Shown here: positions 6,710-12,146 of the stretch, one piece after another
How the letters are laid out: each line of letters starts with the position of its first letter
Position numbering within the stretch: the first letter of the stretch is position 1
NCBI GenBank assembly: GCA_964540135.1
Contig: CAZILK010000022.1
Span: 1-12,201 of the forward strand
Source of the DNA: CAZCAQ01 sp964540135
GTDB lineage: Bacteria > Patescibacteriota > WWE3 > UBA101185 > UBA10185
Length of the DNA stretch: 12,201 bases
Direction: 5' to 3'
The notes under the pieces: model-generated
Database searches by the model: none
What the model saw: the letters and a program-made list of their open reading frames with translations, nothing else
Told to the model about the DNA's origin: nothing
Translations under genes and position numbers: made by a program

Positions 6710-7321
6710 ATGGATAATGTAACTCGATTTGTCTCACTCATAGATTATTTACATGATTTCGATCAAATCTACCGAAAAGCTCCTATCAGAGGCAGAAGTC
6801 AAATGGAAACAGATTCAGAACATAGCTTTAAGCTTGCTATTACTTGTTGGTATTTTGTTGAGAAATATAATTTGAAACTTGATCTACTAAAAGTTTTTAA
6901 GTATGCACTCGCTCACGATCTGGTTGAGATACATGCAGGAGATACTGATGCTCATAACGCTAGTGATGAACAACGTATTAGTAAACATACTAGGGAACAA
7001 GCTGCGCTAACTAACATTAAAATTAGATGGTCAGATTTTAAAGATTTGTATACCACAATAGAGCAGTATGAAGAAAAGCTTAATGCCGAGGCAGAGTTTG
7101 TCTACATCATGGATAAAATCCAACCGGTTATAAATACTCTCCTTGCATCTAATAACTATTATATCGATAGTAAGGTTAAGTATGAGGACTACACTTTATG
7201 GCTTGACGGCAAACTTAACGGATTATCCAAGTTACCGGTAGAAGTCTATACATTCTTGGAAGAGCTTAAAGCTTTCTTACATACAAAAGAAAAAGGCTTC
7301 TTTTTTGAAGCAGCAGCGTAA
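6710..7321 (+). CDS. HD-domain hydrolase, YfbR/HDDC2-type 5'-deoxynucleotidase-like
   Basis: A 203-residue soluble protein. The HD metal-binding residues are visible in order: H38 (DSEHSF), H69-D70 (ALAHDLVEIHAGD, with H75 and D78 conserved as in the family) and D135 (YIMDKIQP). The E-x-x-S-E-H, A-x-x-H-D-x-x-E-x-x-x-G-D and D-K-x-x-P arrangement is that of the YfbR/HDDC2 group, which dephosphorylates deoxynucleoside 5'-monophosphates with a divalent metal. A housekeeping or salvage role in nucleotide pools fits an organism with limited biosynthesis, but that is inference. The C-terminus (KEKGFFFEAAA) is encoded by a stretch that also forms a hairpin with an A/T tract, probably the terminator of the convergent GNAT gene. 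The stop is TAA. Confidence 0.9.
   Translation: MDNVTRFVSLIDYLHDFDQIYRKAPIRGRSQMETDSEHSFKLAITCWYFVEKYNLKLDLLKVFKYALAHDLVEIHAGDTDAHNASDEQRISKHTREQAALTNIKIRWSDFKDLYTTIEQYEEKLNAEAEFVYIMDKIQPVINTLLASNNYYIDSKVKYEDYTLWLDGKLNGLSKLPVEVYTFLEELKAFLHTKEKGFFFEAAA
7284..7311 (-). terminator. Intrinsic terminator of the GNAT gene, inside the 3' end of the HD gene
   Basis: Read on the minus strand, GCTTC, a loop of six A, and GAAGC form a 5-bp hairpin (7296-7311) followed by CTTTTTCTTTT. It lies about 50 nt after the GNAT stop, so the convergent transcription units overlap. The stem is short. Confidence 0.4.
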
Positions 7322-7360
7322 ATCGTATTACTGATGTTATTTAATCTCGATAATAGAAAC

Positions 7361-7840
7361 TTATTCCAAACCATCATACTTCAAATAAACTCTGTCAGCA
7401 CCCTCTCCGTAGGCATTCTTTTTGAAGTCGTAAATTACAAAGCCATGAGTTAGATACATGATCAGTGTAGGAGAGTTTTTAGGGTAAGTAGTAACAAATA
7501 TCTCTTTAGCATCTTTCTTTTTAAGAATGTCTTGCATTCTAACTTCAAGTAATTGAAGCCCAATACCCTTTCTTCTGAATTCTTTATCTACAACAAGTGA
7601 ACTCATTTGGTAAATACAGCTCTCTGAATCACCATCTTTGGTGACCTCGTAAGCACCCCAGCCTACTAACCTGCTACCATCAAAAGCTCCAAATGCTTTA
7701 TTACCTTTGCTTGAGAAGATGTCGTTTTCTAAGTCTTTTCTATCATAAGCAAAGTAGGCTGGCATTTGAGGTGCAGAATGAGCTTCAAGCTCAAGTATCA
7801 AATCTATATCTTCTTTAGTAAGTTCTCTAATTTTAGTCAT
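7361..7840 (-). CDS. GNAT-family N-acetyltransferase, 159 aa
   Basis: A single complete GNAT domain. Strand 4 and motif A read MSSLVVDKEFRRKGIGLQLL (79-98), with the acetyl-CoA pyrophosphate loop RRKGIG (89-94). The C-terminal motif B region is NSPTLIMYLTHGFVIYDF (122-139), the usual helix followed by the G-F strand. It transfers acetyl from acetyl-CoA to an amine; the acceptor is unknown. The frame contains an earlier ATG at 7849, but that codon overlaps the last bases of TATAAT (7848-7853). The ATG at 7840, 7 nt after the hexamer, is therefore the likely start (MTKIRELTKE). The stop is TAA; the gene is convergent with the HD gene. Confidence 0.9.
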   Translation of the reverse strand: MTKIRELTKEDIDLILELEAHSAPQMPAYFAYDRKDLENDIFSSKGNKAFGAFDGSRLVGWGAYEVTKDGDSESCIYQMSSLVVDKEFRRKGIGLQLLEVRMQDILKKKDAKEIFVTTYPKNSPTLIMYLTHGFVIYDFKKNAYGEGADRVYLKYDGLE

Positions 7841-7847
7841 CCAGGTC

Positions 7848-7853
7848 ATTATA
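7848..7853 (-). promoter_or_regulatory. -10 box TATAAT of the GNAT gene at 7361-7840
   Basis: TATAAT, then 7 nt (GACCTGG), then ATG. It overlaps and therefore excludes the upstream ATG as a start. Confidence 0.55.
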
Positions 7854-7940
7854 TATTTACTTTATTGAAATATCGAGTTGTACACTACAGAACTTTGGCG
7901 TGGGACTAGCTAATGTTAGAAGGCTTGATTGTGGAATTTG

Positions 7941-8720
7941 CTAAACTTTTTTGTAAAACATGTGAAATTTGTCAGTTTTTTTATAACCTAGCTTTACAAA
8001 ATTCTTATATGACTCGCTCTTCTCCTCAACAATCGCATATACCTGATTTATTCCTAAATTGAGAGCATAGTTGCATCTGAAGTTAATTAATGCAGTGTGA
8101 TAGCCTAGCTTTCTATAATCAGGATGCACCCCAGAGTTATGTAGATATGCAAGACCTACATCAAGATCAATTATTATACTTGAAAATCCTACTAGTTTAC
8201 CATCAATCTGAAGTATAAATGTTTTTAGATCTTTATTTTTATAAGGATTGTTAATCGAGAGATCAAAGAAATGCTTGCCGTACTCTCTGTTACTAGTCCA
8301 TTCAGGAAAGCATATATCTGACAGTGATAAGTACTCTTCTAAGTGCTCGATTGTGAGTTGGTGTATTTGAGCTTGATATCTAACTTCTAGGGTATTCTCG
8401 ATATCCTTCAACATATAAGTATCATCTCCAATTGAAGAATAATTATGCTTTATTAATAAATTTGTATAGTCAGTAATGAGGTCATCGTTTATGTAGAAAG
8501 ATACTTTAGTACCATTAGCACCTTCATCTTGGTGAATCTGCAGTGCTTTAGCCCACTCAAAATTATCAACATTTGTACACGGAACTATAAAGTTATACCA
8601 TTCATCAGAATAGTTTGATCTAACATGCCAGAAAGATTCATACTTATTAATTTCTTTATTTAGTACACCGGAAAAAAGAGTTAAGATATTAATGTATAAA
8701 TCTGAGAATTCGTACTTCAC
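7941..8720 (-). CDS. GNAT-family acetyltransferase with N-terminal extension, GTG start
   Basis: A 259-residue protein. The C-terminal domain is GNAT: the beta4/motif A stretch is AYLHNSGVHPDYRKLGYHTA (about 191-210), with R-K-L-G-Y-H in the CoA loop, ending in the usual SYKNFVKLGYKK. The N-terminal 105 or so residues may be a degenerate second GNAT-like half, ending in LIKHNYSSIGDDTYML, which resembles a G-F-x-x-x-x-x-x-x-M element; this is inference. The start is taken as GTG at 8720 because TATAAT (8727-8732) ends exactly 6 nt before it. The only earlier start candidate, TTG at 8735, lies upstream of the hexamer. A 17-bp palindrome upstream may regulate it. The substrate is unknown; the stop is TAG. 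Confidence 0.85.
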   Translation of the reverse strand: MKYEFSDLYINILTLFSGVLNKEINKYESFWHVRSNYSDEWYNFIVPCTNVDNFEWAKALQIHQDEGANGTKVSFYINDDLITDYTNLLIKHNYSSIGDDTYMLKDIENTLEVRYQAQIHQLTIEHLEEYLSLSDICFPEWTSNREYGKHFFDLSINNPYKNKDLKTFILQIDGKLVGFSSIIIDLDVGLAYLHNSGVHPDYRKLGYHTALINFRCNYALNLGINQVYAIVEEKSESYKNFVKLGYKKTDKFHMFYKKV

Positions 8721-8726
8721 AAATCC

Positions 8727-8732
8727 ATTATA
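8727..8732 (-). promoter_or_regulatory. -10 box TATAAT of the GNAT gene at 7941-8720
   Basis: TATAAT, then 6 nt (GGATTT), then GTG. It decides for a GTG start. Confidence 0.6.
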
Positions 8733-8740
8733 CAACAGTA

Positions 8741-8757
8741 CTGTAATCGTATTACAG
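8741..8757. promoter_or_regulatory. 17-bp palindrome, possible operator of the GNAT gene
   Basis: CTGTAAT CGT ATTACAG is a perfect 7-bp dyad with a 3-bp centre. It begins 8 bp upstream of the -10 box and covers the expected -35 region (8750-8755), where a repressor would block polymerase. Confidence 0.4.
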
Positions 8758-8799
8758 CTATAAGTTAATAGCCCTACCTATTTGTATTGTGGGAAAATG

Positions 8800-8839
8800 A
8801 GTAATTCAGATGAACACTAGTTAGCCCATCTGAATTACT
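8800..8839. terminator. 13-bp perfect hairpin after the stress-protein gene
   Basis: AGTAATTCAGATG (8800-8812) and CATCTGAATTACT (8827-8839) are perfect inverted repeats around a 14-nt loop, starting 18 nt past the TAG of the stress-protein gene. The minus-strand transcript continues with CATTTTCCC, a short T tract. It is probably the terminator of that gene, though AT-rich. Confidence 0.5.
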
Positions 8840-8857
8840 TATTGCAACAGGAATATT

Positions 8858-9451
8858 CTACATCTGAGACGTAGGATGTGATCCTGAATACCTATGACCT
8901 ACTTTACTGCTATCTTCTTTAAGATCAACAGTTTTAACTTGTTCAGCACTATTATCAGTTAAGATAGCGCTTACCTCCATGTGCTTACCAGATGTGTCAG
9001 GAACAGCAACTAAGATTGCTCCTCTTTTAACACTGTCTTCGTATACCTTGGCATCCTCTTCTGGGATTCCAAGATTAACTAATGCGCCTATTAGTCCGCC
9101 AGCCAGAGCTCCTGTCGTAGCACCTGCTACTGTACTTGCTGCGGCACCAGTTAACCCTAATTCGGCTACTAATGGTCCGGCGATAAGAAGTCCTCCTATA
9201 CCAGGTATTACCAATGCACCTATTCCTACAAGTAGTCCTGTAAGCCCGCCGATAACTGCACCTGTTGTTGCGCCTGATGCGGCTCCTTCAGCGATCTTTG
9301 CTCCTGTATTACTTTGGATTACTTTTGCATCATCGCTATCCTTCATAATGATGGAAATTTCTTTTGGATCAAATCCATCGTTTTCTAGAGCGTTGATTGC
9401 ATTCTCAGCATTCTCTTTTTTTGCGAATACTCCAAAAATCATTTTTGACAT
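8858..9451 (-). CDS. General-stress / low-temperature-induced glycine-zipper protein
   Basis: A 197-residue protein. It has an N-terminal ferredoxin-like half (MIFGVFAKKENAENAINAL, then GFDPKEISIIMKD). A long Gly/Ala-rich hydrophobic core follows, containing GAASGATTGAVIGGLTGLL (56-74) and GATTGALAGGLIGALVNLGIP (from about 110). It then has the family-typical GIPEEDAKVYEDSVKRGAIL (128-147) and a hydrophilic tail. This is the YflT/GSP17M-like or low-temperature-induced protein pattern, thought to associate with membranes under stress. An upstream GTG in frame lies within the Shine-Dalgarno sequence, so ATG 9451 (MSKMIFGVF) is the start. Unlike its neighbours it has a near-perfect AGGAGGTG, suggesting strong leadered translation. 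The stop is TAG. Confidence 0.9.
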   Translation of the reverse strand: MSKMIFGVFAKKENAENAINALENDGFDPKEISIIMKDSDDAKVIQSNTGAKIAEGAASGATTGAVIGGLTGLLVGIGALVIPGIGGLLIAGPLVAELGLTGAAASTVAGATTGALAGGLIGALVNLGIPEEDAKVYEDSVKRGAILVAVPDTSGKHMEVSAILTDNSAEQVKTVDLKEDSSKVGHRYSGSHPTSQM

Positions 9452-9460
9452 ATTAAATTT

Positions 9461-9468
9461 CACCTCCT
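9461..9468 (-). promoter_or_regulatory. Near-perfect Shine-Dalgarno AGGAGGTG of the stress-protein gene
   Basis: AGGAGGTG is 9 nt before ATG 9451. It is the strongest RBS in the window and decides the start. Candidate -10 boxes are the AT-rich hexamers TACAAT and TATAAA just upstream, at about 9475-9490. Confidence 0.75.
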
Positions 9469-9510
9469 CATTTATATTGTAAATTTATACAGACACCTTA
9501 CTAATGGGAA

Positions 9511-9538
9511 TAATACGTGAGGTTAGTCAGTAATACGT
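9511..9538. repeat. Tandem 8-bp repeat upstream of the stress-protein gene
   Basis: TAATACGT occurs at 9511-9518 and again at 9531-9538, exactly 20 bp apart (two helical turns), just upstream of the presumed promoter. This geometry suits a dimeric activator or repressor, but chance cannot be excluded. Confidence 0.35.
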
Positions 9539-9560
9539 TAGAGTAATGATAAAGATTCGT

Positions 9561-9579
9561 TAAGGATATCAGCTCCTTA
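9561..9579 (-). terminator. Small hairpin after the 2H phosphoesterase gene
   Basis: TAAGGA and TCCTTA pair around a 7-nt loop about 30 nt after the stop at 9609. The T-rich stretch after it is poor, so this is a weak terminator at most. Confidence 0.25.
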
Positions 9580-9608
9580 CATGCAAGCTGTATGTTAGTT
9601 GAATTATT

Positions 9609-10247
9609 TTACTGTAACTTACATTTAAACTCTTTAACCACTTTTGGATTTACCAGGCCTTTATTTGTTGATATATAGAGTGTAAAACTTTCTGGTTTAT
9701 ATGGTCCGAATTCCATGTTTGAGTTCTCTTGAATATACTTTTTAACAATTTCATGTGGAATTTGAGAATAGGCCGCCAGCGATACCCATGTAGTTACAAA
9801 ACGCTCATCGATCAAAATAGGTGTATTTGTAAGCTTATGTATAGCTGTCCGAGCTCGTACGAATTCCTCATTTTTAGGATAAAACTTTACACTAATACCT
9901 AGCGGACCAAATAGTAGCTCCTGTATATCAAACTCAAAGTTTGTGTTTTTTATTATTTGTTCTATTTCAGGAACTTTCTCCTCAAGCCTTGATTCTAGTC
10001 CTCTCCAAAATAATGTAACATGATAGTTTTCAGGTGTGTACAGAATGAGTGAGGCGTCTAATTCTTTAAGCTTTAGTGCAACCTGATGAAGCTTATCTGC
10101 TGCGGGTTTATCAATTACATGAGATATGGTGTAATGTGCCGGTGTCTCCAATGTGTTAAGTATTTTCACATCCTCAACGTGTAGGTAGGAGTTATAATTC
10201 TTTACAATTTCTCTAGAAATTTGGTTGTATAAATCCACTCTCTCCAT
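9609..10247 (-). CDS. 2H phosphoesterase (LigT-like) with one catalytic His replaced by Trp
   Basis: A 212-residue protein with the order of the 2H superfamily (2'-5' RNA ligase / cyclic phosphodiesterase-like). A first strand and helix (HYTISHVIDKPAADKLHQVA, 38-57) are followed by motif 1, ENYHVTLFWRG with H76-V-T-L79. The second half has strand ERFVTTWVSLAAY, where motif 2 should be H-x-T/S-L but reads W154-V-S-L157, then the C-terminal ESFTLYIST (186-194). In active members two HxT/S motifs hold the phosphate. Losing one His should reduce or abolish cyclic-phosphodiesterase activity, so it may be a binding protein or use other residues. An N-terminal helix of about 35 residues precedes the domain. 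TACAAT (10254-10259) ends 6 nt before the ATG. The stop is TAA. Confidence 0.8.
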   Translation of the reverse strand: MERVDLYNQISREIVKNYNSYLHVEDVKILNTLETPAHYTISHVIDKPAADKLHQVALKLKELDASLILYTPENYHVTLFWRGLESRLEEKVPEIEQIIKNTNFEFDIQELLFGPLGISVKFYPKNEEFVRARTAIHKLTNTPILIDERFVTTWVSLAAYSQIPHEIVKKYIQENSNMEFGPYKPESFTLYISTNKGLVNPKVVKEFKCKLQ

Positions 10248-10253
10248 AACTTA

Positions 10254-10259
10254 ATTGTA
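10254..10259 (-). promoter_or_regulatory. -10 box TACAAT of the 2H phosphoesterase gene
   Basis: TACAAT, then 6 nt (TAAGTT), then ATG. It is embedded in the palindrome TTGTACAA, immediately next to AACATGTT (10261-10268); these two adjacent dyads could be operator half-sites. Confidence 0.55.
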
Positions 10260-10323
10260 CAACATGTTCAAAAACGCCAATGGTGTAGCTACCTAGTGCT
10301 AAGAACGGCACTCAGTAGACTCA

Positions 10324-10482
10324 CTAAATAAGTTTCCTTTTCTTCAGTTCCTCCAATAGACCACCGGTTGGTTTTCGACAGCCGCAATACTTTGAATGTT
10401 CATAATGCCAATTAATTCTCTGTTCTAAATTGGGGTTTTTAGGCATTTTGTTATTCAAATGCCATTCTTTATTTATTTTCAT
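10324..10482 (-). CDS. Small conserved protein, 52 aa, with putative zinc-binding HxxHxxxCxC
   Basis: The sequence starts MKINKEWHLNNKMPKNPNLE and contains RINWHYEHSKYCGC. The residues H35, H38, C42 and C44 (H-x2-H-x3-C-x-C) could bind one zinc. I recall similar short proteins with W-H-x-x-x-x-K-M-P-K-N-P and W-H-x-x-H-x-x-x-C-x-C-R in Saccharibacteria, annotated only as hypothetical. It is basic at the C-terminus (LEELKKRKLI), so nucleic-acid or ribosome binding is possible but unproven. The frame is open to 10521, but ATG 10482 is preferred because TATAAA (10490-10495) lies 7 nt upstream. The stop is TAG. Confidence 0.75.
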   Translation of the reverse strand: MKINKEWHLNNKMPKNPNLEQRINWHYEHSKYCGCRKPTGGLLEELKKRKLI

Positions 10483-10489
10483 CCGTATA

Positions 10490-10495
10490 TTTATA
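10490..10495 (-). promoter_or_regulatory. -10 box TATAAA of the 52-aa protein gene
   Basis: TATAAA, then 7 nt (TATACGG), then ATG at 10482. Confidence 0.45.
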
Positions 10496-10572
10496 ATAAA
10501 TCTGAGTATTTTAGACTGCAAATTACCGTATGAGGCTTTTTTAACTGAAGAGATGGTAGTAGGTTAGAGATT

Positions 10573-11036
10573 CTACTCAGGGATAATATCATTACTGAAA
10601 TAAGGGTTTTTGAAGGGCCATCCAACAATGAAATTCTTTAGTTCAGTATATAGCTTCTTGTACAAACCTTTGTTATAAGCCTCTTGTGTTACCCAAAAGC
10701 TAATGTCGACATCGTAAACTGTATCGATCTCTTCTCTGAATCCAGGATTGTAGAAGTAAAAACACCCTAAACAGGTCTCATTGTCTGTTGTAAATACCGT
10801 GTATGTAAATGAAGATCTGTTTTCAAACTCTCTTTGGTGCCAACCTAAGTTAATTAAATCATCCTCAAATGTATAGTCAGTAGTAGGCCAGGAACCACCT
10901 CTTGTTTGCCTTATAACATCTATACTAGACATAACTGCGATATAATCTAGATAGACGTCTCTTGTGGTAAGTTTCCTAAACAAAAAGTCTTCGTTTTTAC
11001 ATTATCTGGTACTTTAAATTCTTTTGGTAGGTTCAC
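10573..11036 (-). pseudogene. GNAT-like acetyltransferase broken by a 1-nt frameshift
   Basis: The C-terminal 136 codons (10573-10983) encode a GNAT-like protein with SSIDVIRQTRGGSWP, TFEDDLINLGWHQREF, CLGCFYFYNPGF, DISFWVTQEAYNKGLYKKLY and WPFKNPYFSN. On their own they have no ATG: an in-frame TAA lies just upstream (11002-11004) and only a TTG is available. The neighbouring frame starts with GTG at 11036, exactly 6 nt after TATAAT (11043-11048). It reads VNLPKEFKVPDNVKTKTF, then loses frame at a run of five T (10982-10986 on the complement). Adding one T joins the halves as KTKTF-LFRKLTTRDVYLDY, the expected GNAT N-terminal strand, giving 154 residues. It is either a real single-base deletion or a homopolymer sequencing error. 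The stop is TAG. Confidence 0.8.
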
Positions 11037-11042
11037 AGAGTG

Positions 11043-11048
11043 ATTATA
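11043..11048 (-). promoter_or_regulatory. -10 box TATAAT of the frameshifted GNAT gene
   Basis: TATAAT, then 6 nt (CACTCT), then GTG at 11036. It independently locates the true 5' end of the broken gene. Confidence 0.6.
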
Positions 11049-11079
11049 CACCTGTAGTAAAGTTCAAAGTTCTGTGTTC

Positions 11080-11835
11080 TCAGTATATAGCATTACTGAA
11101 AGGTATATAGCTTATACCCTTCGTAGATAGCTCACTATCAGTGAGTCCAAGCTTTTTACTAAAGTCCATAATTATAGTTAAAGCCTCACTTTGAGATTTG
11201 TTGCCTCTATACTCAATTTCCATTCCAACTCCTGCGTTTTTTACCTCATCGATACTTATTTTAAGATCTTTCCAGGAGTATAGTACTCTATCCTTATCAA
11301 CAAGCACATTTTCTTTGAGTCCTAGTAAGTGAAAAAACTCTTTTGCTTTGTCATAGCTATCTATTTGCAGTTCAATCTCCTCATGGATACCGTGGTCACC
11401 AGCTTTGGTAAGTTTTTTTGCTACCATTGTAGTCGTTATAGTTCCTGAGTAATCATTATCTGTTTCTCTTATTCTGAGTCCGAATCCAGAAGCACCTTTA
11501 AACCATACAGCCTGCTCTTGTTGATTTCTAATATCGTTTGGTATCAAGTAGTGATCTATGATATGAGCATGGAACGTTACTTTTGCATCTAATTCAATTA
11601 GCCTGTTTTCTATTACTTTTCTATTACTGATAATGTACTTTCTCTCAATCTCTGTTTTTCTACCTCTGGAACTGGTAAGATTTATAAATCTATCAACTTC
11701 TGATTTAGTTATTCTTACGTTTCTACCGACCTTAATAGCAATAAGTTTCTTTTCTTTTATATACTTACGCACTGTTTGCCAATGTATTTTTAGATATTCC
11801 GAAGTTTCTTTAATTGAAAGTAGTTTTTCGTTCAT
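11080..11835 (-). CDS. Fusion of an excisionase-type HTH DNA-binding domain and a CYTH (triphosphate) domain
   Basis: A 251-residue protein. Residues 1-52 are a complete HTH_17/excisionase-family winged helix: LLSIKETSEYLKIHWQTVRK, then IAIKVGRNVRITKSEVDRF. Residues 61-210 are a complete CYTH domain. It has the E-x-E-x-K signature (EIERK, 62-66), the IIDHYLIP strand (92-99), GLRIRE (119-124), K140-K141, HEEIELQID (151-159), DKDRVLYSW (180-188), ISIDEV (193-198) and MEIEYRG (205-211). CYTH proteins form a tunnel that binds triphosphates with metal ions; known activities are class IV adenylate cyclase, thiamine-triphosphatase and tripolyphosphatase. All key basic and acidic positions look present, so activity or ligand sensing is plausible. 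I infer either a transcription factor that senses a triphosphate ligand or a DNA-tethered enzyme. TATAAT ends 6 nt before the ATG. The stop is TGA. Confidence 0.9.
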   Translation of the reverse strand: MNEKLLSIKETSEYLKIHWQTVRKYIKEKKLIAIKVGRNVRITKSEVDRFINLTSSRGRKTEIERKYIISNRKVIENRLIELDAKVTFHAHIIDHYLIPNDIRNQQEQAVWFKGASGFGLRIRETDNDYSGTITTTMVAKKLTKAGDHGIHEEIELQIDSYDKAKEFFHLLGLKENVLVDKDRVLYSWKDLKISIDEVKNAGVGMEIEYRGNKSQSEALTIIMDFSKKLGLTDSELSTKGISYIPFSNAIY

Positions 11836-11841
11836 GCGACG

Positions 11842-11847
11842 ATTATA
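11842..11847 (-). promoter_or_regulatory. Extended -10 (TGA TATAAT) of the HTH-CYTH gene
   Basis: TATAAT is preceded by TGA and followed by 6 nt (CGTCGC) and then ATG at 11835. Confidence 0.6.
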
Positions 11848-11894
11848 TCATTGAATGTCAATGCTATACATATTAGAGTGAGTGTACTTGAGGA

Positions 11895-11900
11895 TATAAT
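11895..11900 (+). promoter_or_regulatory. Orphan plus-strand TATAAT
   Basis: TATAAT is followed by 6 nt (GAATTT) and a TTG codon (11907), which opens only a 20-codon frame ending in TGA at 11969. It could drive a small RNA or a tiny peptide, or be chance in AT-rich DNA. Nothing else supports a gene in 11850-12010. Confidence 0.25.
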
Positions 11901-11980
11901 GAATTTTTGAAGTCTTTCTCATTAACTTACGAGGAAACTTATCTTAAATATAGTAAAAATATGGTTTGATAGCTTAATCG

Positions 11981-12004
11981 CTAAGTTCAATGATTGTTAC
12001 TTAG
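11981..12004 (-). terminator. Possible terminator of the 29-aa protein gene
   Basis: CTAAGT and ACTTAG form a 6-bp stem around a 12-nt loop, starting 8 nt after the stop at 12013. A second small stem (TAGC/GCTA) and, further on, ATTTTTAC follow on the minus strand. The evidence is weak. Confidence 0.3.
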
Positions 12005-12012
12005 TTAAAATC

Positions 12013-12102
12013 TTACTTTCTGGAGTTCTTTCTAGCTATTAACATCAAGCCCATACCCACGACGAATGCAATCAATAATATTACATTTAAAGTTAAGTTC
12101 AT
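12013..12102 (-). CDS. Small single-pass membrane protein, 29 aa
   Basis: The peptide begins MNLTLNVILLIAFVVGMGLM and ends in LIARKNSRK with a TAA stop. One hydrophobic helix spans about residues 4-23, followed by a strongly basic tail, so an N-out/C-in topology is predicted by the positive-inside rule. The basis for calling so short a gene is TGT TACACT, which ends exactly 6 nt before the ATG, the same arrangement as in the larger genes. It lies between the HTH-CYTH gene and tRNA-Gln. I do not recognise the family and the function is unknown. Confidence 0.6.
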   Translation of the reverse strand: MNLTLNVILLIAFVVGMGLMLIARKNSRK

Positions 12103-12108
12103 ATGTAT

Positions 12109-12114
12109 AGTGTA
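12109..12114 (-). promoter_or_regulatory. Extended -10 (TGT TACACT) of the 29-aa protein gene
   Basis: TACACT is preceded by TGT and followed by 6 nt (ATACAT) and then ATG at 12102. Confidence 0.5.
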
Positions 12115-12146
12115 ACAATTGCTATAGATGTTTAAAAGAGCTAGTC

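Noticed and set aside
8791..8820. Plus-strand TATTGT followed 6 nt later by ATG (7-codon frame)
   Set aside because: The hexamer is weak and the frame runs straight into the terminator hairpin of the stress-protein gene; chance is more likely.
8979..9482. Plus-strand open frame of 167 codons, rich in Pro and Ala
   Set aside because: It is the antisense shadow of the Gly/Ala-rich stress protein, whose minus-strand frame has a recognisable family and a strong ribosome binding site.
10280..10320. AGTGC...GCACT hairpin downstream of the 52-aa gene as a terminator
   Set aside because: The stem is only 5 bp with a bulged extension and no T-run directly follows, so I do not annotate it.
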